Source: an uncultured Dokdonella sp.
GTDB taxonomy: Bacteria > Pseudomonadota > Gammaproteobacteria > Xanthomonadales > Rhodanobacteraceae
Reading direction: 5' to 3'
DNA length: 64,000 bases
Assembly: GCA_934526015.1 (NCBI GenBank)
Contig: CAKSZY010000004.1
Span: 1-64,000 of the forward strand
Position 1 is the stretch's first letter. Each line of letters opens with the position of its first letter. The translations under genes were made by a program, and so were the position numbers. This document shows, one piece after another, positions 26,778 through 36,504 of the stretch. Under the pieces are notes generated by a model, which saw only the letters and a list, made by a program, of their open reading frames with translations, searched no databases and was not told the DNA's origin.

Positions 26778-27180
26778 CGGCGGAGCAAGCTCCGCTCTAC
26801 GACGGCATCGAAACGTGCGGGCCCTTGCAGAGCCGAGCTTGCTCGGCTGCAGCGCCGACCAGAGCCGCAAGAGCAGCGGAGCAAGCTCCGCTCTACAGAA
26901 GCGTCGAAGCGTGCGTGGTTTTGTAGAGCCGAGCTTGCTCGACTGCAGCGCCGACCGTAGCCGCAAAAGCAGCGGAGCGAGCTCCGCTCTACAGAAGCGT
27001 CGAAGCGTGCGTGCTTTTGTAGAGCCGAGCTTGCTCGGCTGCAGCGCCGACCAGAGCCGCAAGAGCAGCGGAGCAAGCTCCGCTACGAAAGCATCGAAGC
27101 GTGTGCGCCCTCGTAGAGCCGAGCTTGCTCGGCTGAGGCGCCGAACGAATCCGCAAAAGCAGCGAGGGAAGCTCTGCGAA
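26778..27180. repeat. BIME-like array of GTAG-headed REP repeats
   Basis: The 459-bp gap 26771-27229 is filled by units starting at about 26828, 26924, 27020 and 27114 (periods 96, 96 and 94) plus a partial unit at the left. Each unit has two hairpins: GCCGAGC-TT-GCTCGGC preceded by GTAG or CAGA, and an inverted GCGGAGC-AA-GCTCCGC followed by TCTAC. These are a REP and its inverted partner with compensated stem changes, like SMAG repeats of Stenotrophomonas. The last unit is decayed. Confidence 0.9.
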
Positions 27181-27229
27181 ATCGGGTATTCCGTGGCGTC
27201 GCGCTTGCCTGGCGGGTACTGCGCAAGAT

Positions 27230-27718
27230 TCAGCCGCGCCCGATGGCGGACCTGGTTGCGGTGAATGCCTGTTCGAGCAGACGGTAGCGCGCATCGCGCA
27301 GGCCGAGTGCGGCATAGGTCGCCTTTGCGGCCGCGTTGGCGTCCTCGACGTACAAGCGCAGGCCGACCACGCCGGGCGTCGCCCGCGCGCGCCGTTCGAC
27401 TTCGCCGTGCAGGGCGCGGAACACGCCGCTGCGGCGCGCGCCCGGCACGACGTAGACGCTCTGGATCCACCACCAGTCGCCGTTGCGCCAGTCGCTCCAC
27501 TCGCGCGTGACGAGCAGGCCGCCGACGTGCCGGTCCTCGCGCTCGGCGACGAGGTAGAAGCCCCGTGCCGGATCGGCGAACACGCCGTCGACGCCGCGCG
27601 CGAGCACGGCAAGGTCGAGCCGCTTGCCTTCGGTCTCGAGCGCCATCGCCGCATTCGCCTCGACGAGGAAGTCGCGGTCGGCCCCTGTGGCGTCGCGGAT
27701 CGTGCATGCCGGAGTCAT
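27230..27718 (-). CDS. GNAT family N-acetyltransferase
   Basis: This 162-residue protein has the GNAT fold: an N-terminal IRDATGADRDFLVEANAAMA helix pair, the strand WWWIQSVYVVPGARRSGVFRAL that leads into the acetyl-CoA pyrophosphate loop (consensus slightly changed to ARRSGVF), and a C-terminal LRLYVEDANAAAKATYAALGL strand-helix with the acceptor-side Tyr. The substrate is unknown. It is the last gene of the ntrB operon; its ATG overlaps the preceding stop by 4 bases. Just downstream is the REP array. Confidence 0.85.
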   Translation of the reverse strand: MTPACTIRDATGADRDFLVEANAAMALETEGKRLDLAVLARGVDGVFADPARGFYLVAEREDRHVGGLLVTREWSDWRNGDWWWIQSVYVVPGARRSGVFRALHGEVERRARATPGVVGLRLYVEDANAAAKATYAALGLRDARYRLLEQAFTATRSAIGRG

Positions 27719-29048
27719 TGCGCCGGCTCCGCCGCCGGCGTGAGGGCAAGTGTGGTGCGTTCGCCGAAACGCCGTGTGTCGAGATTGGTGACCCACAGCG
27801 AGCGCCCGTCCGCGCCGATGCCGGTCTCGCGCGTGCCGCTGCGCAGACGGTCGGGGCGCACGGCGAAGCGCTCGGCAAGCGGGCGCGGATCGTCGCGCGT
27901 CTCGCGCAGCCACAGCAGGGTCGCGCCGAGGCGCAGGCGCGCGGCGTTGTCGAGCAGGCGCGCGTGGTAGTCCGCATACGCGGGATTCGCCACGGTGGCC
28001 AGGCTGCAATCCACCAGTGCGCTCGCACAGGACAGCCATGGAATCGACGTTTCCATCGACGGGATCCGCCGATCGTGCAGCGAGTGGTCGGCGGCCGCGG
28101 CGCCGCAATGCCGGGCATGGCGCTCGGCCATCCACGCCACCGGCTGACGCGACGAATGGCCGAGCGAAGTGAAGAACCGCTCGATGGAACCCGTCCCCGG
28201 CGGCGCCGACATCTGCTGCACCGCCTCCTTCACGAAAACCAGTTCCGCGGCGAATGCCGCGCACATCGACACATCGTCGGCTTCGATCGGCGCGAACGCC
28301 GCCGCACAAGCCGGTGCAACGTCGGCATCCGCCGGCAACTCGGCCAGCATGTCGGCGAACAGGTCGATGCCGCCATGCATGGAGGCGACGGCCATCATCG
28401 AGAACACCAGCGAATCGGCACCCTGGCGCAGGCGTCGCCAGGCGCCGATGTTGTCGCACACGCCGGCCAGCGCGGCCTCGTGCCGGCCCTCGACCCAGTC
28501 GAGCGCGAGCGCGCCCAGACGCAAGCGTTGCGCCGGGCCGGGGTTGGGCAGGGGTGTTTCGATCTTCACCGGCAGTTCGATGCGGTAATGGTCCTTGCCC
28601 TCGAACATCCGCATGCGCTCGATCCAGCGCGGATGTTGCTCGACCTGCGCACGGACCACGTCGAGGTGGGCGCGCACACGGGCGAGGCAGCCCGACACAC
28701 GCTCTTCGCAGAAAACCGTACCGCCCGGCACCGCCAGCAACGGTCGGTCGGCCGGCACCAGATCGGCGAGGCTGCGCCCGTCGGCGACGCGCGCCTCGGC
28801 CTCGCGCACGTCGTCCGCGGCGATGCGTTCGATGTCGGCGTCGGCCACGTCGTGGCGCATCAGCCAGAGCAACGGGAACGCATTGGTGCCCTCGCGCGGC
28901 GCATTGCGCGCGGTTTCGAGCGCGGCCAGCGCCTCGCGCTGCGCCGCGTTCGGGCCGAGCAGCCGGTGCACGCCGACATTGAGCAGGAACAGCGCGATCA
29001 GCGCCAGCGTGGCGATGCCGAACCACAGGAAGAAGCGGCGCAGGAACC

Positions 29049-29052
<4 letters not shown>
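27715..29052 (-). CDS. membrane-anchored hypothetical protein in the ntr operon
   Basis: This 445-residue protein has one N-terminal TM helix (about residues 6-26) and a large region likely outside the cytoplasm, rich in Ala, Arg and Asp and containing about ten Cys. No known domain was recognised. Features are a FVF-type Cys pair (VFCEERVSGCL), a helix-rich middle (RLRLGALALDWVEGRHEAAL) and a C-terminal SLWVTNLDTRRFGERTTLAL segment. It overlaps ntrC by 4 bases (ATGA) and the GNAT gene by 4 bases, so it is translated as part of the operon. Its link to nitrogen control is unknown. Confidence 0.6.
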
Positions 29053-30439
<1,387 letters not shown>

Positions 30440-30443
<4 letters not shown>

Positions 30444-31480
30444 GCGGCACGCTCCAGCGGCAACAGCAGGATGAAGCGGGTGTCGCCGGGACGGCTGGCG
30501 TGACGCAACTCGCCGTCGTGCTCGGCGGCGATCTCGCGGGCGAGCGCGAGGCCAAGGCCGCTGCCGTCGGGGCGGCCCGACACCAGCGGCTCGTACAGCG
30601 TGTCGGCCAGCGCCGGCGCGACGCCATGGCCGTCGTCGATGACGTCGATGCGCAGAACCGCGCGGCGCAGGCGCTCGCCGAGGCGGATGCCGAACTCGAC
30701 GCGCGTGCGCAGGACCAGCGTGCGCGCGCCGGCCTCCACCGCATTGCGCGCGAGGTTCAGCAACAGCTGGAAGAGACGGTCGGCATCGCCGGAAGCGGCC
30801 GGCAGGCTCGGATCGTAGTCGCGGCGCACCTCCGGCGCGCCGGCCTCGGCCGCCACCAGCGCCGCCACGCGTTCGAGCAGCTCGTGCACGTTGAGCGCGG
30901 CCATGCGCGGTTTGCCACCCGCGCGCAGCAGGCGGTCGGCGAGATTGGCGAGGCGGTCGCTTTCGGCGATGACGAGCTCGGCCAGTTCGACCAGTTCGGC
31001 AGACTCGACCCGGCGCGCCAGCAGCTGCGCGGCGCCGCGCACGCCGGCCAGCGGATTCTTGACCTCGTGGGCGAAGCCGCGCAGGGATTCCGACAGCGCG
31101 CCGGGAGCGGAATCGACCCCGCCCGCCGCCTCGTGCAACTCGAGCAGCAGGCATTCGCCGGCCAGCGGCGTGAAGGAGATCTCGCCGATCCGGCCGGAGC
31201 CGTCGATTCCCTGCAGGCGTGCCTGGCGCAGGACGACGCGGCGCTGCGTGTCGCGCGCGCGTTCGGCCGCCGCCACCACGCCGCCGCTGCCGTCGTCGAG
31301 CACCGACAGGGGCTGGCCGATCCAGCCGCGGGCAACTCCGAGCCACTCGGCGAAGGCGGGATTGATCCAGCGGAAGCACAAGTCGGGATCGAGCCCGGCC
31401 AGGCCGGTCGCACACACCCGCACGATCTCCGCGATCGCGTCGGTTGCGTTCTGCGCCAGCGGGACGGAAGCGTTCGGCAT
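30440..31480 (-). CDS. glnL: nitrogen regulation sensor kinase NtrB
   Basis: This 346-residue cytoplasmic kinase/phosphatase controls NtrC, under PII control in model species. Domains are a PAS domain (about 12-120), a dimerisation/phosphoacceptor helix with His138 in FAHEVKNPLAGVRGAAQLL, and a HATPase with N box (LLNLARNAVEA), G1 box (VIDDGHGV) and G2 box (SGLGLALA). The ATG at 31480 was chosen over the adjacent in-frame GTG at 31483, because a TAGCAT -10 box ends six bases upstream and would make the message start at this ATG. It heads ntrB-ntrC-hypothetical-GNAT. Confidence 0.92.
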
Positions 31481-31486
31481 CACGCA

Positions 31487-31492
31487 ATGCTA
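31487..31492 (-). promoter_or_regulatory. -10 box at ntrB with leaderless spacing
   Basis: TAGCAT (minus strand) is followed by six bases (TGCGTG) and then the ntrB ATG. The spacing would place +1 on the A of the start codon. Confidence 0.45.
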
Positions 31493-31725
31493 GGGATGTT
31501 GCGCTCGGTCCCGCAATGGCGCCCCGTTCCGATTGCTGGGCCAGAACACAGCCGCGAGCGCGCTGATGCTGCCGGGGCGGCCGAACGGCGAGTACGGCTT
31601 CCGGGTGCGGACGTGCAATCGCCTCCGCGAACGTCCCCGGGCGCACGAACCACGAGCGCGACCATCGCCGCTCGACGCTCGTCACCCGCCGGCAGGCTTT
31701 CGCCCGATGGCAGGGCGGCCGGCCT

Positions 31726-32919
31726 TCACCTGCCGGCGGCGTCCATCGTTCCCGGCGGCCAGGCCGCGGCGAGGGGATCGAACTCGACTTCTTCGACGGT
31801 GTCGCCACGCCAGCCGAAGCCGCACACCGCCACCACGCCTTCGGTGGCCGGATCGAGGGCGAAGGTCTGCTCGATGTCGACCTCGTTGACCGCCGCGGTG
31901 ATGAAGGCGGCGAGTCCGCATTCGGTGGCGGCGAGGTAGAGCATCTGCGAGAGGTGGCCGGCATCGAGGATGAGCGCGCGATGGGCCTTGGCGTGATCGC
32001 GGTATTTCCAGAAGGTGCGCCGGAATCGCGCGGCCAGCACGATGACGACCTGCGCATGCATGAAGTGGCGCTGGCCGGCGACGAGGCGCAGGGCGAGGGC
32101 GGCGGTTTCGGCGCGCTCTATCGCGGCGAGCGGTTCGAGCGCGTGGTCGATCGGGTGGTAGTGGTAGAGGCCGGCCGGCACGCCCTCGACATCCTGGACG
32201 AGCAGGTAGGCGGAGGTCGCATGCAGGCCGCCGGCCGAAGGCACCGCACGCTTCATCACGGTGATGCCGGGCTGGTCGCTGACCGCGCGTGCGCCGAAGG
32301 CGCGGAACAGGGTCTGTGCAAACAGGGCCTGCGGCACGCTCCGCCCGCGCGCATAGTTGCGGCAGGTCACGCGTGCCCGGGCGAGCGATTCGAGCGCGGT
32401 GGCGTCGCCGCGGGCGAGGCCGATGCGGTCACCGGCCGCGCGGTGTTCGCATACCGGCGGCTCGGGCGGGCCGAGCTGTTCGAGCAGGCTGCGGTCGGTC
32501 TCGCGACCGAAGCGCCGCTCGGCTTCCAGGGTGTCGACGCCGCGCCAGCGCGTGTGGCGGTGATAGACCGCCGACAACGCAAGCCAGTGGCCGGCGCGCA
32601 CGCATTCGTCGGCCGCGCGGACGCAGGCGTGGGCATCGCCGTCGCCGATCAGCAGGCCGTGCGCGAGCAGGAAGTCGATCGCCTCTTCGGCGAACGCGGT
32701 ACGCAGCGAGGCCATCGTTTGCCAGGCGTCGGCGGACAGCCGCCCGAGCACGCCGACGGCGGCCTCGTCGAGCACGACGCCGGCATCGAGGTGCGCGGCG
32801 AGGGCGATCCATTCGCGCCGGTGGACGAGGCCGGTGCCGCCGGACAGCAGGTCGGCGAGATCGAAGCCGGGCGTCTCGCGCGGTTCGACGAAAACGACGG
32901 CACAGCGGCGCACGCGCAT
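31726..32919 (-). CDS. SagB-like putative peptide maturation dehydrogenase
   Basis: This 397-residue protein has a variable N-terminal half and a C-terminal nitroreductase-type FMN domain (about 185-385). The SagB-like signs are RARVTCRNYARGRSVPQ at the start of the FMN domain, PSAGGLHATSAYLLVQDVEG, GLYHYHPIDHALEPL, and the late ALILDAGHLSQMLYLAATECGL helix. SagB-type enzymes oxidise azolines to azoles in modified peptides. I recall an NCBI family name 'putative peptide maturation dehydrogenase' for such genes in Xanthomonadales beside the other genes here. It diverges from precursor gene 33036, with a palindrome between them. No YcaO or other cyclodehydratase is in the window. Confidence 0.82.
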   Translation of the reverse strand: MRVRRCAVVFVEPRETPGFDLADLLSGGTGLVHRREWIALAAHLDAGVVLDEAAVGVLGRLSADAWQTMASLRTAFAEEAIDFLLAHGLLIGDGDAHACVRAADECVRAGHWLALSAVYHRHTRWRGVDTLEAERRFGRETDRSLLEQLGPPEPPVCEHRAAGDRIGLARGDATALESLARARVTCRNYARGRSVPQALFAQTLFRAFGARAVSDQPGITVMKRAVPSAGGLHATSAYLLVQDVEGVPAGLYHYHPIDHALEPLAAIERAETAALALRLVAGQRHFMHAQVVIVLAARFRRTFWKYRDHAKAHRALILDAGHLSQMLYLAATECGLAAFITAAVNEVDIEQTFALDPATEGVVAVCGFGWRGDTVEEVEFDPLAAAWPPGTMDAAGR

Positions 32920-32944
32920 CGGGGATTTCCGTGGACGGGATTCT

Positions 32945-32955
32945 GCTAGCCTAGC
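32945..32955. promoter_or_regulatory. GCTAG-C-CTAGC palindrome between divergent genes
   Basis: This 11-base perfect palindrome lies between the dehydrogenase start (32919, minus) and the precursor peptide start (33036, plus). It could be part of overlapping -10 regions (TAGCCT/TAGCAG) or an operator. No regulator is known. Confidence 0.4.
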
Positions 32956-33035
32956 CGGCCACGGCCGGTGCGGCGAGGGGGATCTCGCCGCGCGGCTGCA
33001 CCTTCATCACGAATCCATTCCATCGAGGGGACCCC

Positions 33036-33326
33036 ATGAGCTCCGTACGTCTGCCGAAAGCCCAGGAACTTCAGGTGTTGAACAAGCTGGCGACCGATGA
33101 CGACTATCGGGCACGCTTCGAGAAGAACCCGGCGGCGGCGCTGAAGGAGGTTGGCGTCGACGAAGCCACGCTCAATCAGCTCGATCCGGCAAGCCTGCAG
33201 CCCGGACAGCTGGCCGACAAGGCAGCGATTGCGGCGACCCATGCGAAGCTCGCCGAAGCGAACATGAGCGATCACGTCTGCCTGATCGTGCCGTTCCTGC
33301 GCACCAGCTACGGCAAGGCCGACTGA
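33036..33326 (+). CDS. putative modified-peptide (RiPP) precursor 1
   Basis: This 96-residue peptide has a leader-like N-terminus: at 18-41 the pattern LATDDDYRARFEKNP ... ALKEVGV resembles the helix-loop of nitrile-hydratase-like and Nif11 leader peptides. The C-terminal part (about 50-96) is the possible core, with a single Cys82 in SDHVCLIVPFLRTS. A strong GAGGGG ribosome site lies 7 bases before ATG 33036. I recall an NCBI family 'putative modified peptide' for similar proteins. The 3' end overlaps the convergent cyclase gene by 19 bp. No double-Gly cleavage site is evident. Confidence 0.78.
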   Translation: MSSVRLPKAQELQVLNKLATDDDYRARFEKNPAAALKEVGVDEATLNQLDPASLQPGQLADKAAIAATHAKLAEANMSDHVCLIVPFLRTSYGKAD

Positions 33327-35977
33327 ACCTTCTTCACCCGCGTCGCCAGCGCACCGCTTCGCGACGCATCGCCCCACGCGCCCTGGAACGCTTGCAGCTG
33401 GGTTGAAGCCGTGCGCGCGTCCGCGCGCGCGGCGGCGATTTCGGCGCCGCGCAACAAGGCCAGGTTCGACTGCTCGACCCCGGCCAGCATCAACAGGCTG
33501 CCCGCTCCGGTTTCCGCGTAGGCGCGACCGCGATGCGTCGACAGCCAGCGGGCTTCGGCCAGCGCGTTCTCCAGCCGGCCGGCATCGGCATGGGCCTCCA
33601 TCAGGGTCACGTGGGCGAGATACGGCTCGCTGCCGTCGAGCAGCGGCGCCAGCTCGCGGACGGCGGCAGCGGCGTCGCCACGCACGCGGGCGAGTTCGGC
33701 AGCCGCCACGCGCCGCATCTTGCTCGCCAGCGCGTAGCTCGCATGCGCGCCGGGCTTGCCGGCAAGGGCCAGCGTGCGCTCGGCGAGCACGGGGTCGCCG
33801 AGCCGGGCGCCGAACCAGGCCAGCAGGGCCAGGCGCGCATCGAGACTCGCCTTCTCCAGCGGCTGCGCGGCATCGCGCTCGGCCACGGTTGCCTCGGCCA
33901 GCACGCGGATCCGTGCCAGGCGCGCGTCGCGATCCACTCCGGCGTGCAGTTCCATGCCGAGGATTGCGGCTTCCCAGGCCGCGGCCAGCGGATGCGCGGC
34001 CGGGAGTTCCTCGCGCGCCCGTTCGAGGTAGCCGGCGGCCTCGCGGAAGCGGCCGGCATCGACGAGGAAGGCCGTCTCGAGCAGGGTGCGGATGTTGCTG
34101 GCGGCGGGATTCTGCGTGGCGGTGATGACCGGCGTCCGCGCCAGCACGGCGGCGGCCTCGTCGTGGCGGCGTTGCGCGGCATGCGCGGCGGCATGGTACT
34201 GGGTGAACGTGAGTCCGCCGGCCTCGGCGTCGCGGAAGGTGCGGATCGCGTCGGCATGGCGCTCGTTGCCGAGGTACAGGATCCCGAGCACGAGCTTGGC
34301 CGGCAGCGGCGATGGATTCCGCGCCGAAACACCCGCCTCGGCGACCTTGACGATGGCGTCGTCGAAACGGTTGGCATCGCGCCATGCCACATAGGTATAG
34401 CCGCCGCTGGCGGTGAAGAAATCCGGATACAACTCGGTCAGCGCGGCCCATTTCGTCAGCGCATCCTCGCGGCCGTCGAGGGTGGCGACCATGCTCTCGA
34501 GGTAGAGCCGCTCGCGCATCGCCAGGCGTCCGGCCTGCGCCGTGGCGGTGACGAAGGCATCTCGCGCCTCGGCGTTCTTGCCGAGGCTGGTCATTGCCGC
34601 GCCGATCCGCAGGTGCGCGGCGGCGAATTCCGGATCGATCGCCAGCGCCTGGCGGTACAGCTCCATCGCCTCGGAAAAGCGACCCTGCATGTAGTTGCGG
34701 CTGCCGAGCGAATACGCGCGCAGGGCATCGAGGTTCGCGGTGGCAACCTGCTGCAGCGGCTGGCTCTCGTTCGACACCGTCGCCAGCGCCTCGCCGAGGC
34801 GCACGCGCAGCTTGCCGTTGATCGTGTCGAGCGAGCCCAGCACCGATTCCGCACCGACCCCGTCCGCCGATTCCGAGTACACCGTCGTCTGCGTGTGCGG
34901 GTCGATCACCTCCGCGGTGATCCGCACCCGCCCGCCGATCTCCGCCACCGTCGGCACGATCAGCGCCTTCGCGCCGTCGCGGATCGCCACTTCCGAACCG
35001 ACCGCGCGATCCACCCGCGTCGCGTCCGGGTCGCGCTCCATCCGCTTCACCGTGTCGCGCACCTTCAGGTCCGGCAGCACGTTCACGTACTTCGACTGCT
35101 CCAGGCCGATCTTCAGCGCGCTCTCCAGCGCCTCGTCGAACACGCTCTCCCCGGTCAGGTTGTTGAGGCTCCCCACCACCACCCAGTCCCGGTTCGCGAA
35201 CGCGATCGCCGGCTCCGGCTTCAGCAACGAGTACAGCGGGATCGCCAGCAGCGCCAGCACCACCAGACCCTCGATCACCATCGTCGCCGGACGCCGCCAG
35301 AACGGCACTTCGCGATGCGCCTTGCTCGACCACGGCGGCGCCTTCAGCGGCGCCAGTCCGTCCTCGCCGACCTCGAACACCGGCACCGGATCCGGGATCC
35401 CGCGGAACCGGTAGCGCCCGTGCGTGCGCCAGCGCACCTTGTCCAGCGAGATTCCCAGTTCGCCCTGCGCGCGATGCGCCAGCACGTAGGCGATGTTCGA
35501 CAACAGGATCTGGTTCGGCAGCGCCAGGTTCATCAGCCGCGAGGTGATCGGCTTGACCAGCCCTTCCACCTCGGTCGGCTTGGCCCCGCGTGCCACGTCC
35601 TCCTCGCTGTTGTCCCACACCACCACGTCGCCGACGTGGATGCCGACCCGCGCCGACAGCGTCGTGCCTTCCGCCGCATTGAGCTGGCGCAGGCCGCGCT
35701 GGTAGTCGAGGGCGTACGCGACCGCCTGGATCGGCCGCTCGAACATCATCAGGAAACCGTCGGTCTTGTCGATCTCGCGGCCGCCGTGGCGGTCGGCGAT
35801 CGTCCGCGCCAGGCGATCGTGCTTGCGGATCAGTTCCGCTGTCGCCCGGTCGCCCAGCCGTTCCACCAGGCCGGTCGAGTCGACCAGATCGCACACCAGC
35901 AGGGCGCGCAGCAGCGCGCTGGTAGCCGGGTCGACGGATTCTTCCACGGCGGAAGGAGGAAAGCGGGTGGCGTTCAC
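33308..35977 (-). CDS. membrane class III cyclase-TPR protein 1 (putative peptide modification cyclase)
   Basis: This 889-residue protein has a class III nucleotidyl cyclase-like domain (about 22-200), one TM helix (about 240-260), a TolB-like domain (about 270-405) and a C-terminal TPR region (about 410-889). Metal-binding Asp residues in CDLVDSTG and DKTDGFLMMF are kept, but the usual Asn-x3-Arg reads PITSR, so Asn is Pro. Residues ~22-408 are encoded by a 1,159-bp block almost identical to that in the gene at 36505. The start is GTG 35977 after GAGGAA. I recall the NCBI name 'putative peptide modification system cyclase'. It may act as a sensor or enzyme; unknown. Confidence 0.75.
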   Translation of the reverse strand: MNATRFPPSAVEESVDPATSALLRALLVCDLVDSTGLVERLGDRATAELIRKHDRLARTIADRHGGREIDKTDGFLMMFERPIQAVAYALDYQRGLRQLNAAEGTTLSARVGIHVGDVVVWDNSEEDVARGAKPTEVEGLVKPITSRLMNLALPNQILLSNIAYVLAHRAQGELGISLDKVRWRTHGRYRFRGIPDPVPVFEVGEDGLAPLKAPPWSSKAHREVPFWRRPATMVIEGLVVLALLAIPLYSLLKPEPAIAFANRDWVVVGSLNNLTGESVFDEALESALKIGLEQSKYVNVLPDLKVRDTVKRMERDPDATRVDRAVGSEVAIRDGAKALIVPTVAEIGGRVRITAEVIDPHTQTTVYSESADGVGAESVLGSLDTINGKLRVRLGEALATVSNESQPLQQVATANLDALRAYSLGSRNYMQGRFSEAMELYRQALAIDPEFAAAHLRIGAAMTSLGKNAEARDAFVTATAQAGRLAMRERLYLESMVATLDGREDALTKWAALTELYPDFFTASGGYTYVAWRDANRFDDAIVKVAEAGVSARNPSPLPAKLVLGILYLGNERHADAIRTFRDAEAGGLTFTQYHAAAHAAQRRHDEAAAVLARTPVITATQNPAASNIRTLLETAFLVDAGRFREAAGYLERAREELPAAHPLAAAWEAAILGMELHAGVDRDARLARIRVLAEATVAERDAAQPLEKASLDARLALLAWFGARLGDPVLAERTLALAGKPGAHASYALASKMRRVAAAELARVRGDAAAAVRELAPLLDGSEPYLAHVTLMEAHADAGRLENALAEARWLSTHRGRAYAETGAGSLLMLAGVEQSNLALLRGAEIAAARADARTASTQLQAFQGAWGDASRSGALATRVKKVQSALP
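34754..35912. repeat. 1,159-bp near-identical block, copy 1
   Basis: This block recurs at 37942-39100, offset 3,188 bp. By reading I saw four base differences, all near the right end (about 35789-35880), and none in the first ~1,030 bases. It covers the cyclase, TM and TolB-like coding region. Flanking TPR-coding DNA has diverged. Confidence 0.95.
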
Positions 35978-36100
35978 GGCGGAATCCGGTTCCTCGACGC
36001 GGGCCCGTGCGGATCCGGCATGGGCACAGGCGCAGGCGTTCCGCCGGGAGCATACATCCAACGCGCCGCATACCGCTTTCGGTGCGGATGTCCGGCTGGC

Positions 36101-36106
36101 TACACT
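36101..36106 (+). promoter_or_regulatory. possible -10 box of precursor 2
   Basis: TACACT in a GGCTACACTGG context lies 62 bases before the precursor 2 ATG. No convincing -35 is visible. Confidence 0.35.
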
Positions 36107-36167
36107 GGCGCGCCGGCCGGCTGCCGTGCCGGCACTGCCACCGACCATTCCCACAGGGGGAACTGCC

Positions 36168-36446
36168 ATGACCGATTCCAGGCTCGACGAGAAGCACGCC
36201 CTCGCCCTGCTGCGCCGACTGGCCAGCGACGACGCTTTCCGCAGGCAATTCCAGAAGAAGCCGGCCAAGGCCCTCGCCGAACTCGGCGTGCCGCTGCGCA
36301 CGATCGTCGACCTCGACGCACGCTGCCTCGGCAAATGCCGGCTCGCCTCCAAGGCCACGCTGCGGGCCGCGGTCGATTGCCTCGATCGGGCGGCGATCAC
36401 CCGCACCATGCGCATGCAGCCGCCGCAGATGAAGTTGCCGGCCTGA
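36168..36446 (+). CDS. putative modified-peptide (RiPP) precursor 2
   Basis: This 92-residue peptide aligns without gaps to precursor 1 over its first ~50 residues: positions 18-41 read LASDDAFRRQFQKKP ... ALAELGV. The following region differs and carries three Cys (53, 57, 71), in LDARCLGKCRLAS and AVDCLDR, against one Cys in precursor 1. The tail is Met/Pro-rich. An AGGGGG ribosome site precedes ATG 36168. It is divergent from cyclase 1 and convergent with cyclase 2, so each cyclase has a nearby precursor. The product is unknown; a Cys-based modification is only inferred. Confidence 0.7.
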   Translation: MTDSRLDEKHALALLRRLASDDAFRRQFQKKPAKALAELGVPLRTIVDLDARCLGKCRLASKATLRAAVDCLDRAAITRTMRMQPPQMKLPA

Positions 36447-36504
36447 TTCGTCCTGCTGCCGCCGCCACGACGCGGCGAGCGGCAGCGACGTAGCGGGATT
36501 CCCG

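Noticed and set aside
26828..27180. Possible CRISPR array at 96-bp period
   Set aside because: The whole unit, including the would-be spacers, is conserved, and hairpins match REP structure instead.
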